From Lytechinus pictus (taxonomy: Eukaryota; Echinodermata; Echinoidea; Temnopleuroida; Toxopneustidae), in assembly GCF_037042905.1 (NCBI RefSeq), contig NC_087246.1, positions 31,176,001 to 31,240,000 on the forward strand: a stretch of 64,000 bases of DNA. The letters run 5' to 3'. The position numbers and the translations under genes were made by a program. How positions within the stretch are numbered: position 1 is the first letter of the stretch; each line of letters starts with the position of its first letter. Shown here one piece after another: positions 47,140 to 59,900 of this stretch. The notes beneath the pieces were generated by a model. That model worked only from the letters and a program-made list of their open reading frames with translations. It had not been told where the DNA came from and did no database searches.

Positions 47140-48556
47140 AACCTGAAAAGCATAAGATGATAGAGTTTCTTATGAATGTTATCATCATGCGATTTCAGGA
47201 AGTAAAATAATTCTCATGATGTAACTGTGGATTGCTTGGTTTGCTTTTTCCTTTTAATAAATAGTTCTTGTTGCTAATTGACATTTTTTTCTGTATTTTC
47301 AAGAGATGAATTGTGTACAATATTACATGCTCTCTTTAAACTCAGGAGAGGTGCCTGAGAACTTTGATGAAAATGGCAGGAAGACATGATTTTTGTGGAT
47401 ATGTTACATTAAATATGAGGGGAAGCCTTGGAGCCCCCCCCCCCCCCCCATTACATTACATGCATAATAACCTCTGTTTATATTCCTGTACAATACATGT
47501 AGTAATGATTTTATTTTAAAAATATTTTCTTAATTTTTCACTTTGTCAAAGTCCTGTCATGTTTTAGAATTTGGATTTATAACAGAGCAATTAATTGTTT
47601 ATTCCATACAATGGAAAGTATTCTGTAAACATTGTCTTATTATGCTGCATTACTAATGAAGTAAGTGTTAAGCACTATATAAGCAAGTATTATTATTATT
47701 ATTGTTTATGATCATGTTATATTGGTTATGTTTTTATATTTGAAGGCCAGTGGGTGATTCAAGTCTAGTGTTGGCATTGGTGTTGGAATTTGGATTGCTT
47801 CCCCTCGCTCCAAAATCTATTCTGAGTTTCTAAAACTGATCCAGATCACATTATTGACATCTCAAAAACTAGTGAGTGCCTTTTCGGGACCATCTTTATT
47901 TTATGTGTGGCGTTATACTCGTGTAAAAATTGACCTAACACCAACACCAATAGGTCAACACTGAACTTGAAATCACCCAATGATATTGCCAGTAAATGAT
48001 CATTACAAGGAAAAAGTACACCACATAAATTACTTACGGATCCTGGATGTAAATTTTGGCAATTATGATGAGCAATAAATGCCAATATAAAATATCTTAA
48101 ATATTGCATGTGTTGTGTAATAAATGTTAATTTCAAAGGAGAGGATGCAATGTGTATGTTCTGAGGGGGGAATGGTCTTTACAGGTTGTACACCATGCTC
48201 ATACAGACTTTGAAAATGTACCTTAAACATGTAATCATCCTTTGGTCCCAGGAGAACCATACCCTTAACTGATATCTTATAATGCTTCTGACATTCCCTT
48301 TTCATTATAGGATGAAGAGTATACCCGTTTTTCTGATTTTGATACCTGTTCAACTGCGCATACATCGCCCTTCTGTGAAAAAACAATTCATACACTGTAT
48401 GTGATTTTGTCTACTCTGGAATGGCAGTACCTTGCCCTTCCCCCCCCCCCCCTTAACCAAGGTTGTTCCAGGTCAAATTTCACTTTTGAATGTGCTTCGC
48501 GAGTGAAAGTGATAGACGAAGGATGTTTCCAAACATGCACAGGATGTTTACAGTGG
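47140..48556. other. Noncoding spacer downstream of GST
   Basis: AT-rich with a C-run at 47435-47450 and another at 48440. No gene or clear repeat recognised. Confidence 0.45.
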
Positions 48557-49116
48557 TGAAAAGTGAAGTCCACCACGGAGAAACATGTTGATTTGAATCA
48601 AGACGGAAAAAATCAAACTAGCAGATGTTGAATATTTCATAAAAATCGGATGACATTTTAAAGATTCGCTTTCACAGAACAGTTATATGCACAACTCGGT
48701 GACCTGCAAATGAGAGAGTTGATGATGTCCCTCACTATTTTTTTTTTTTTAATAACACAATATTTGAATTTCTACCGATTTGACAATAAGGACCAACTTG
48801 ACAACCATAAAACATTAAAACAATGGTAATTCCACATGTTCAGGGAGGAATAAAACTTGTATTACTCGACAATGAGGAGAAAATTGGAACATTCCATACA
48901 ATAAAATTTAAAAGAAATAGTGAGTGATGTCATCAGTCCTCGTTTGCATACAGACCAGGAGGTATATATAACTGTTTTGTGAAATAAGCAAAACTTGCAA
49001 ATGCCATATCTTTCTTATTTTACATCTGATTTTGATGAAATTTTCAGCATTATGCTGTTTAGATTTTTCTCTATGTATTCCAATCAACATTTTTCTGGGA
49101 TGGACTTGACCATTAA
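48557..49116. mobile_element. TTAA foldback family A copy 4
   Basis: A decayed left end (TGAAAAGTGAAGTCCACC) and right end TGGACTTGACCATTAA; internal arms as in the other copies. Its right TTAA is shared with the adjacent family B element. Confidence 0.85.
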
Positions 49117-49704
49117 AGGAGAATGAAACTCTTGGAGCAAGTTAGCTTTTGTGAAAGCAGAAAAATCTAAGAATAAGATCAACAAAAGTTTGAGTAAAAT
49201 AGGACTAGCAATAGAAGAGTTATGAGCATTTAAATGTCGAGATCACTAATGCTATGGAGATCCTCCCATTGGCAATGCGACCAAGATCTATGATGTCACA
49301 GATGAACAACTCTCCCCTTTTGGACACTGAAAATATACCCCAAAACATCTCTTTTTGCTCATTCTAATCATATGACAAACGATTCATCAATGATATAATG
49401 TTGTGAAACCTCTGTACTTGTCCTCTCATAAAAAGAATACCTCACCTTGTGATAGACTCTATAAAAGTGAGAATATAAGTGAAATAAATACTTAAGTAAT
49501 GAGGGAGTTGTACGTGTGTGACATCACAGATCTTGGTCGCATTGCCAATGGGAGGATCTACATGGCATTAGTGATCTCAATATTCAAATGCTCATAACTT
49601 TCTTATTTTTCATTCAATCTTCCTCAAACTTTCAACAATGTGTTTCTTTGATTTTTCTTTTTGATATGGATTCAGCTGGTTTCAAGGGTTTCATTCTCCT
49701 TTAA
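49113..49704. mobile_element. TTAA foldback family B copy 2
   Basis: TTAAAGGAGAATGAAACTCT to GGGTTTCATTCTCCTTTAA. Nearly the reverse complement of the element at 13878-14469. It abuts family A copy 4 at a common TTAA. Confidence 0.9.
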
Positions 49705-49846
49705 GTTACAGAAGAAGTGCAATGAGCCTTCTCCTTTGCATGGTTTGTGTGTAGAGGGATCATATGAGAGAAAGTGAGGGAACGGAATGGAGAGGCAGAA
49801 AGATAGAGAGAATTCAGGGAAAGAGACATGAGAAAAGGGGACGCTT

Positions 49847-50433
49847 TTAAAGGGGAATGAAACCTTTGGAACAAGTGGTCTTGTGTGGAAAAAGAAAAAT
49901 CAAAGATTAAGATCAAAGAAAGTTTGAGAAAAATTAAATAATGAGAAAGTTACCAGTATGAGCATTTGAATATTGCGATCACTAATGCTATGGAGATCCT
50001 CCCATTGGCAATGCGACTAAGAAGTGTGATGTCACATGTGAACAACTTTCCCTGTGATGGACTACGAGTATAAAATACCCCCCAAATATCTCTTTTTGCT
50101 CTTATGGTGATAAAAACTATTTATCCACAAGGTATTCTTTGAAAATCTGTCTTAAATGCCCTCCTATAGAAAGAATACATGATCTGATAGAAGTGACAAA
50201 AAAGGCAGTTTAAGAGAAATATATACAAAAGTAATGGGAAAGTTGTTCACATGTGACGTCACACGTCTTTTTCCATTGCCAACTGTAGGGTCTACATTAC
50301 AATAATGATCCAAACTTCAATGCTCATAACTTTCTTATTTATCCAATTTTTATCAAACTTTCATTGATCTGTTTCTTTGATTTTTCTGTTTTCACACAAG
50401 CTATCTTGTTTCAAATGTTTCATTTTCCTTTAA
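49847..50433. mobile_element. TTAA foldback family B copy 3
   Basis: TTAAAGGGGAATGAAACCTT to AATGTTTCATTTTCCTTTAA; more diverged than copies 1 and 2 but with the same GGAGATCCTCCCATTGGCAA arm and GTGATGTCAC centre. Confidence 0.88.
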
Positions 50434-53400
50434 GGGAAGTGGTTTTACAAACAGAGAATTAATGATAAACAAAAAGTTTAGCCCACTGACTATTCACTGC
50501 AACTCATCCAAAACTCTCGATTCACTTACCCAAGAATTCTGAATCTCATTCTCTCTAAATTCAATCTAAAGCAAACTACCCACCCTTCCTGATGGAAAAA
50601 CGTGCGATTTTCACCAACAAATATCAAAATAGAGAAAAAAAAGATTTCCCACACAATTTTAAGGTAAAATTATCAAGGAGACTAAGAAATTAATAAAGCA
50701 TTGTCATTCATTTGGTGCCCCCCTCCCCAATGATTTTCAAGTTGTAAAAAAAAAAAGAGGACAAGATCATTTCGAGTCTATAATACCCTGAATGGCAAAA
50801 TAGAAATTGTACTAAGAAAAGCCATTGAAAATAATAAGTCCAAACCAAAACACCACAGTACTCTCTGTTTTCATTTTATTACAAAAGACAGTTGCAAAAT
50901 TGCCAGAAATCTGTATGACCAGTTATGCATAAAGTTCTGATCAGTAAATGTTTAGAATCTACAAACATAGCTGGCAAATAATTATCTAAATATTATATAT
51001 TTACATCTTATATACAAGTTGGTCATACATTATAATCCTATTCACAAAATAGTAACTGTAATGAGCAAACATCACGATCACATTTGCTAAATTTTGACAA
51101 ATCAAAGTTCAATTTTATAATGACAAAACAAACAACCTTTTAGATAAATTAAAGAGGAAATTAAAACAACTACAACTGAACGTAAAATCATTAAATTGAA
51201 TACAAATGCTGAAAATGAATAGAAACTAAATTTGAAGTATATATCTAATAAAGTACATATAGATAGGATAGCATTGATATCTCATGATTTAAGTGTTTTT
51301 CATATACACTTTTACGCAATACACCTTTTTTAGTTCAATGGACATCTCTCATCAGTGATAATTCAAATGCCACACGCACTGACACACCTAAAGTTTAAAC
51401 ACATAAATGGTGTCTTGGAGGATTCTTACAAAGTATAAAGCCATTTGAGTCGAGCAACACAACTCGCACGTACCTACTCTTTCATAAAACAAGGATTCTA
51501 TTTTTCTAACCAGAATATGACCCTGCATCCTACAAGACGCAATAAATTTTACTAATTCAAGCCACTTTCCGATTCACAAAGAGTTTTTATAATGCAAACC
51601 AAATTAAGTGTCATTAGCAAAGCATTGCCCATGCGCACACTTAAAAATGCAAGATCACATAATTGGACACCCAAAGAGGCTCACAAGGTTTAAGAACACC
51701 TCCTGGCCAAAACGTCCTTTATGACTTTAAACCAAGTGTAAAGGAAGGAAATACAAATAGATATTAAACTATGTATATTACAATGCAGACAATACAGAGC
51801 ACAAAACCTAGCAGACAAATTTATCTTCTGTAAATCTATCTGATAAGTGAGCAAGACACTTGTTGCTTCAGAATGATCTCCATAAAAGACCCTTCCAGTG
51901 TTTACAAAATCGAGTTGTTATAATAACGCATATGCCAAAAGCCTACTTGTGCATTTTAACTTCAAGCATTATTTATCACATGTAGAACAAAAATTCAAAG
52001 AAGTAATTTGTAGTATATCTAGAAGTGCCAGTCTCTTCTGTCATTTCTATCAATGCAGCATTGGAATTCAACGATTAATTTTAAATTATACATTTCTTAT
52101 TCAAAACGTAATTTATGCATATTTGCTTTATTTTTTCTTTAACTAAAATATCAAAGTAGTAGCAAGTGTATTAAGCAAGGTTAGCAAACATTCAGCATCT
52201 ATAAATTGACAAATGTTGACATGTTACATGTTTTGGCAATTTAAAAGGGTAAAAAAATGATGTAAAATGATTTTTTTTTTGCACAGATACAATTCCAATA
52301 CAATACTTATTTATTAATGAATTACAATAAACTACCTTATGAAAGATTTTTCCTTGACAAACTAATACACCTGGTGTATGAAAATTCATCTCAAATAAAT
52401 GCTATACAATTTTACATAATAATGGTGAATTTATTCTCTTGTTCTTGTGAAGAAAGCAAAATCAATCATAAATGTTCTTGAGTTTTTACAGACACTAAAA
52501 TCAGTGTTCTGAGACAACTGCACCCTTAGGTGTTAACATTACACCATGCAGTATGGACATGACACCACATTCAAGAGTATTGAACTAACAAAAAAATATG
52601 TTATACACCAATGTGTGTTTAACGAACACCATTAATTCAACACTGGTACTTGGTGACTTACCTCCACTGGTGTAGTTTAACAAGTTTGGTTTTTGCAATT
52701 TATATTTGATCAATCCAAAATACATCACCCAAATATTTAACAATTTTTGTGAATGCATATAAAAATATCAATGAAATTAAAGCATTTGAACATGTATTTT
52801 AAATTTCATCAAAATAAAAAGCAATATTACACAAAGCCTTGTTTCCGAAAGAAAAAAAACGTATATTTGAATTCCTCTCTTTGATCCAGTTCAACATTGT
52901 TAGCATGTATTGCATTACTTCTATGCATTGCATTCATCCACCTATCGGAAATTCCTGTGCAATATTGTTAAAGTATATTGCACTCTGTTAGAAATGTGAA
53001 TTAGTGTTGATTGTGATCCACGCAAGATTTCAATGACCATAACCTGACAATGTTTAATGTCACTCTCCTTGAATACATTAGATGCTTATTTCCAAAATAA
53101 AAAGACTAATATTGAGTGATTTTGTGGTATACATGTACTTAAATAATTCTCACTGCCCGTGATGAAACATCAAATACAATGCCCGCAACAAAATCATACT
53201 GACATATATGTAGTCTTTATAGACGATATTAATATGCTTATCCCTTCCAGATTTTCATGAAATCTAGGGCAAAATGGCTTTGTGAATTACCAGCTCAGAT
53301 GTCTGATACGGGTAATAGTAGATATTGCATTCAGATGCATGGTGACCAGTGCATTATTTGCAAGCTGAATGCAATATATCAGAGGAATGTTTCATGACAC

Positions 53401-53806
53401 AAATAGGGATTTTCATGGACAAAGTGGCTCTGAGCAATGCAGATAGAAGGATTTTAGTATCATAAAATCAAAAAAATAATATTTTGTAATAATTACTCTT
53501 GTTTTATGGAATGTTCCCCTGATAATACCACCTAGCTTGCCTACTACAAGTGGTCCCAGTACAAATCATAAGGAATCCAATCAAACACAATTTCTAGTAC
53601 CCCATAATAATCATTAACAATTGAGAATCACTGACAAAACATAAAATGCTCCCATCCCAGGTTTCCAATGGAACCTACTGATCCCTGTACAAGGCGCACA
53701 TGAATTACATAATTCAGTATTCAACAGGTTAACCGATTGTCTACTGGAACCAGACGATCTTTGGACAAAGGGTACATGTTTTCCAACAAGCATTCCCCGG
53801 GCCTGT
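50434..53806. other. AT-rich stretch, possible distal 3' UTR of CHEK2 or spacer
   Basis: No coding match on either strand. It contains several TTTATT hexamers (AATAAA on the minus strand), so a long CHEK2 3' UTR could reach here, but nothing decides this. Confidence 0.35.
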
Positions 53807-53953
53807 TTCACAAAGGACTTGCAACCGTTGTAACTTTGTCATAATGGCAACTACCATGGCAACAGGGCTCAGCACCCAATCATAATAACGGTTTCCATGG
53901 TAGTTGCCATAATGGCAAAGTTACAACAGTTGCAGGTCCTTTATGAAACGGGC
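53807..53953. mobile_element. Short foldback element beside the LINE fragment
   Basis: GGGCCTGTTTCACAAAGGAC faces GTCCTTTATGAAACGGGC; the inner arms GGCAACTACCATGGCAAC and CCATGGTAGTTGCC complete a ~150-bp hairpin. Confidence 0.85.
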
Positions 53954-53959
53954 ACCTGT

Positions 53960-55197
53960 TCCTTATTCCATTCATGGGACAGTACTTTGCACTGTGGATG
54001 AGGCAAAGTAGTTGGGTGTCACCATCCATCAAAATCTCAAGTGGAAGCCTCATGTTAAAGGGGAATCCAACCCAAATGAAAACGTGTTTTTAGAAGGAAA
54101 AGAAAAATCAGACAAGTTGATAGGTGAAAGTTTGAACAATATTGGACAAACAACAAGAAAGTTATGAATTTTCAAAAGTTGTAAATATTGGTAATCACTA
54201 TACCCATGGACACTTCAAATTGGCCGCATATGGGATGTCATAGTGATGTAAGGCAAGGACTACTCTATGTACTCCAATACATATTATGGCTAAAATGTCA
54301 TTTTTCCCAAAAGTTTTATTTCAAATTATAATTTTCTTTCATGAGGACATAAAACAATATACTACCTGGGTTATATTTAGATTACTGCCCCAGGGGAATG
54401 GGTACTTAGGAGAAAACCACAAATCCCTGATAATAAAGTACATGGCCTATGGGGAAGTTGTCCTTGCCCCTTGTCATAATTTACTTACCCAGTTGCCAAT
54501 TTGAAATCTACATAGTATTAGTGATCTCAATTTTAAAGCAGCTATAACTTTCTTATTGCTTGTCCGATTTCTTTCAAACTTTCACCATTCTGTTAAATTT
54601 ATTTTTCTCCTTCCCAACACAACATTTTATGGCCAAGGCTGGATTCCCCTTTAACAATAACTGCAAGAGGAGCAATAGCATCCTTGGTTTCCTCCAGCGT
54701 AACCCAAGGAAATGTCCATCACAAGTCAAAGAGCTAGCTTATAAGACATATGTCAGACCTACCCTGGAGTATTCATCCATGGTATGGGACCCACACACCA
54801 CTGAACTCCTATCCCAAATAGAGATGTTTCAATGGAGCACTGCATGTTTTGTAACATCTATTATGACCAACAGAGCAGCGTGTACAGCAACGCTCCAGAA
54901 ACTCCAATGGCAGTCCCTCTCGGAATGCAGAGCCCATAGCAAAGTCACCATACTATTCAGAATTATGAAATGGCCTCGTAGCCATTCCTGTGGCTCCGCC
55001 TTACCTCTACCCATCTCTTGGATCAACTAGAGGACATCATCTACAGTTTAGACAGCAGCACTGCAGAATATCTTCCTATCAACACAGCTTCTTATTAAGT
55101 GTGGCCTGCCTCTGGAATTCACTCCCATCAACAGCGGTGTCGGCCCCGTCCATCGAGGTCTTTAAGCACCGCCTCTCTTCAGTCACTCTTCGTTAAG
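53960..55197 (+). pseudogene. Broken LINE fragment (C-terminal region of reverse-transcriptase ORF), split by a foldback insertion
   Basis: Translated pieces match the C-terminal end of non-LTR retrotransposon ORF2 proteins: GVTIHQNLKWKPHV before the insertion, then SILGFLQRN, LAYKTYVRPTLEYSSMVWDP, and after a frameshift near 55000 WNSLPSTAVSAPSIEVFKHR and a stop. There is an in-frame TAG in the first piece. The reading is interrupted from 54055 to 54654 by a TTAA foldback element. It is a dead 5'-truncated copy. Confidence 0.82.
54055..54654. mobile_element. TTAA foldback family C, inserted in the LINE fragment
   Basis: TTAAAGGGGAATCCAACCC to GGCTGGATTCCCCTTTAA, with AAGAAAGTTATGAATTTTCA in one arm and ATAACTTTCTTATTGCTTGT in the other. 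Distinct from families A and B but sharing the TTAAAGG ends, the AGAAAGTTATGA motif and a central GATGTCAT. Confidence 0.88.
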
Positions 55198-56963
55198 TGA
55201 CATGATGATTTTTACTAGCACCTTGGCTCAACAGCAGATTTTATTTACTATTTTGTACAGTACATCACTACAATTCATTTACGCGTGTTCCTGCGACTGC
55301 GCCTTTTCGGCACAAGTACGACAATACTCTACAAGAGGTATGTCCTCTAATGGAAGAAAGAGGCAGATGAATGACAGAATCCAGTAGTCAACGGATTAAC
55401 CGATTCCCTACTAGAACCAGATGAGCCTTCTACAAAACAGCAATGTATAAAGTGCGATGCAAAAACAGTGCAACTTTCATGTTCTAGCAGTTTACTAGCA
55501 ATCACAGACATGTTTGTCTGACATTAGAAACATCCATTAGTATAAAAACAAATTTGTGCTTCGTGGTACACTTCAACGAAAAGAATATCTACTACATGTG
55601 AAAGGATGTGGGGTAATCAAAGTTCTTCTTCATTATGATATAATATCTATATTGAAGCAACAATTAACATGGGCTTGATAGTTCCATACTATAGCAATAC
55701 CCAATAATAACTACACTAGTAATCCAGAATAGGGAATGATATTACCTTGGAGTAATAATAGAAATATAATACTTTTGGTTTGAAGTAAGAAGAAACTATA
55801 TTTAATATTTCAGAGGAAACAAACTCTACTCCAGACAAACTTTCATAGCATTCCCCATCATCAGAAAGTTGTTATTCACTGACACAAAGTAAAATACTTG
55901 GTTTAATTTGAGCAGAAGCCCCATTACTTTGGCAAATATCATTTTATTACAGCTTGTCACTGAACATGATTTTTCTTTTTTAATTACGAAAAAATAGGTC
56001 CAAAGCAGTATATCAACAAGGAAAGGGGGTATTTTCAAAGATATTTGTGAAATTATGCATGACTATTATACTAATGGCTGCAATATGGCCCTCACTAAGA
56101 TTGAGCTCAGAGTTTCTCCATACAATTCATAAAATGTATTTGAAATAGCTTCATTTAAAATTGCAGTCAATGATCTTCTTCGCGCATAAAATGATTGGTT
56201 AGCTGTTGGAAAGTGAATCAACATCTGTTTATTTCAACTTAAGCTTGTGTGATTGAAAATGATGCAAAGTGAACTTGGCTTGCCATATTCCAAAATTGAC
56301 TATAGGATCATCCATATCTTTACAAATAGCGTTATGAATCAAGCCCCATGAAAATAAAGAAGCAGTATACAGTACTGAAGTTAACAAATGTTTTTGATAA
56401 GATATAATAATACTGATAGGACAAAAAAGAGGAGGTTACACACATAATTTTTTCCTGTAAAGGGTTACTACAAAAGAAAATTTCAATGAAAGATAAAGAG
56501 AATACCTCAAGAGTTCAACAGATAACTGGCCATAAAAAGCCTCCCACTTCTCTGTACTCAAGGCAAAAAGGCTTATTGTTTTCACAACAATTTCTAAGAT
56601 ACATCAATGTCAGTCCGTTGGCCCCGATGCATGCGGATATCATGAATTTTTCTTTGCAACAATAGCTTCTCTACACAATAATGGGACGATCAGAATGGAA
56701 AATATACTGGTCAGTTTTCTGCTAAAAACATGGATCTAAATGACTCATACTTATGTTATGGAACATTGCGATGAAGAAATTTGTGGTGATCATCACTATT
56801 ACAACGGGTAACGTGTGATAATGGATGCAGTCATCTAAAGCATACACTCTATCTTCTACACTTGCCACAATCTACGATGATAGCCAATACACGCACTGAA
56901 CGAGTGTCTGTCCATATGAGGAAGGCATGTCATGATTCTTATCACATATATCAGGTGGTGACG
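55198..56963. other. Probable CHEK2 3' UTR side and spacer
   Basis: Noncoding sequence directly after the CHEK2 stop on the minus strand. A ~50-bp segment at 55381-55430 resembles 53711-53765. No gene seen. Confidence 0.45.
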
Positions 56964-59900
56964 TTATGCATCTCCACTTCCTTTCGTAACGACCTTTGAC
57001 ACGTCTTCTGTCTTGTCAAAGGCACTGTCCCCACTGTCGTCACTCCTTGACATCTTCCTAGAGGTCGTACTACCGATCCCAGAGTCGTCATTATGCTCAT
57101 CGTCTGTGCTCATTGCAGACTCTCTAGTGCGCTTCTTGGTTCCAGGAACCTACAGGGATTGAATTTTTAAAAGTAAGTTATAACTGTATTGGGGTGTTGC
57201 AGGTAACTTATGTTCACTTAAAGAATTAAAAGTAGTCAATGGACTCCTACAACGTAATGGAACTGGGTGGTCCTAGAATAAAGTTACAGGAATTACATAA
57301 TTCATTAGATCAATAGAAGTGTAGTTTCGTCTACTCCAAATTCTCATCAGTTTATTCTGGGACCCCTCTTTACTAGTTTTGCGAGGCATTGGTAACTTTA
57401 TAAACATGGCAAAGTATTTAGCTTTCTTTCAATACAAAATTCAACCAAGTCAGGTTATTTGCGACCTACCATGTGCAATGTTCCTATGTTGGTCTTCATG
57501 TATCTAAGATTTCTCTTCAAAAGGTATTAACGTATTACTTGTGTCCATCCACTTATCTCTGGGACCTACCTTGAATGATTTGTCTCTGTTTCTTAATTCA
57601 TATGAATGGTTGTAACGCTGTTAAATCGTTAGGGCTTGAGCAGTTCAGAGAATAAAGTAAGAATTGTGGTAAAGTTGATTATTTTATGGTGTTCTCCACG
57701 TGTCAAATTGAAAAAAAAATCCAAAGCTTACCGGAGCAGTAGGAGGAAGCATCTGTCCGTTCCTGTTGGGGTACATGACCTTCTCGGCCTTGTCAGTGAC
57801 CTCTGGATCCTGAAGCCATGGGTGCGCCAAGGCCTGCTTGGTAGTCAGTCTCCGCTTCGGATCAACAGTCAAAAGTTTCTTGACCATATCAATTGCTGCA
57901 TGGTAAGAAATGAGATTATATTTCAATTATTACGTACCAAACATGCACATCAGTGTTCCTGGCCCATGACTAATTTGAAGGATGCCGATCAAATTCAGAT
58001 ACTTTTCAATTTAAAGATATATCAAATTGCTCAGTAATATAAGAGCAGATGCATAAAGAACCTCTCTTAGCTGCAATATAGTTTTATTATACTCCTTGAT
58101 TGAAGCCTCCATTAAAGAACAAAAATCAAGAAATGCTATTCTTTGTGAAAACAAGAAATCTGGCCAAAAGACAAAGGTATGCAATATCCTTTTTAAGCAA
58201 AAATTGCAACATCTGTCAGTGGGCATTTCCACAAGGGTAATACCAACATTGCCAGAGTTTCTGCGCCTCCCTTTTTATCATGTAATATGTGGACAATGAG
58301 CTTGTTCTATCAGATGATTTTGTTCAATCCCCCAAAATCGTTACATTTATGATATTGTGGTATTACCTATGATAACACAATTACCTGAGAATCAAGCCTT
58401 TTCTATTGAAAAAAAATGTCTTAAATATCAAATAGCATTATAAACAATGTCACAGTGAAATTTCTGTTTGTATAAGCTTTGTTTAATCACAGAATTTGGG
58501 CATTCAGGACTACAAATTTGATTATTTTATGGTAAATATGAAGCAAGGTGACTGCTTTCTCAGGTGGGATTGCCCCAGTGCAACTTCAAGGCTGGCCAAG
58601 CTCAGACCTTAAAACCATACCTGACTCTGATACTGATCCCCAGTACTTTGTTGGGAAGCTGTAGTAACCCCTCTTGATCTGCTGCTCCAAGGTCATCACC
58701 TTGATTTCATCCGAGAACGGAGGGTACCCTGCAAGGCAGATGTAGAGGATGACCCCTATACTCCAGCAATCGACGGCCTTTGTGTAGCCACCCATACCCA
58801 TACTGGTCAGGATCTCTGGGGCGAGGTAGGTAGGTGTGCCACATAGGGTCTTCATCAGGGACTGCTCACCGACAAACTTGGAGAGACCAAAGTCAGTGAC
58901 TTTAAGGACGGTTTCCTTGTCGTCAGTCATGAGTAAGAGGTTCTCAGGCTGCGATTAAGGAAGATACTATAATCAGTGATTCTAAAAACATTTTTCATTG
59001 ATTTTTCACTGACAAACTTACAGAGACCAAAGTCAGTGACCTTCAGTCCAGTTTCCTTGTCGTCATCATGAGTAAGAGGTACTTAGAATGGGATTTAGGA
59101 AGATATTATAATCAGCGTTACTGATTTTAAAGGCAGTTTCCATCACTGATTGTTCACTATAAACAAACCTTAAGATGCCAAAGTCTTCATAATTTCAGGG
59201 AGAAGTTTCATCATCATTTGGTGTCAGTTCTTCAGAGGCCTATACAGGGGAGCATTCATGAAAGGATTTGTCAGACGTTTTACCCGACATGTCCTGTTTT
59301 ATCCGACAGTTGCCATAGTAACAGGGCCTCTCGACCAATCAGAATCAAGGAAAGATGTCGGATCTGACAACTTGTCGGACAAAAATGTTGATGAAATGCT
59401 CCCCTGATTTTCACCAAAACTGAAGTGATGATTTCTCTTCATTTTCTGTTTTTATTTAAACTACCTTGACATCAGAGTGGATTTCCCTTTAATAGAGAAT
59501 AGAAGACTAACTGGTTAGATGATGTTTGGTTGTATGGTGGTATGGAAGTGGTTTACAGCATACCATGTGGTGAGTACTAGAACAAGTAGGAAAAGTGGAT
59601 AGAAGTAGAAGTGACATGGAGAGGCGAGAAAACAGAAGGTTAGAAAGGAGAGTAATTATTTTCTGAAAATGAGTAGGCCTATAGCCCATAAAAGGACTAT
59701 AAATCAGAAATGTTGAGAGGCTGGAGTAGCTGGAGAGATAAGAGAAGACTGGCTTGAGTCGGTGAGTTGAGTTGCAGAGCAGCAGAGAAGACTCAATGCT
59801 ACGGGCAGGTTGACTTTGTCTTCAGGAGCGAGTGTTTGCCAACACCCACACCATGCTACAACCTAGGCCGATGCCACAACACCACATCTGCATAACCAGC

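Noticed and set aside
48063-48395. 110-codon minus ORF as a gene
   Set aside because: No recognisable domain, AT-driven composition, no splice context or conservation clue.
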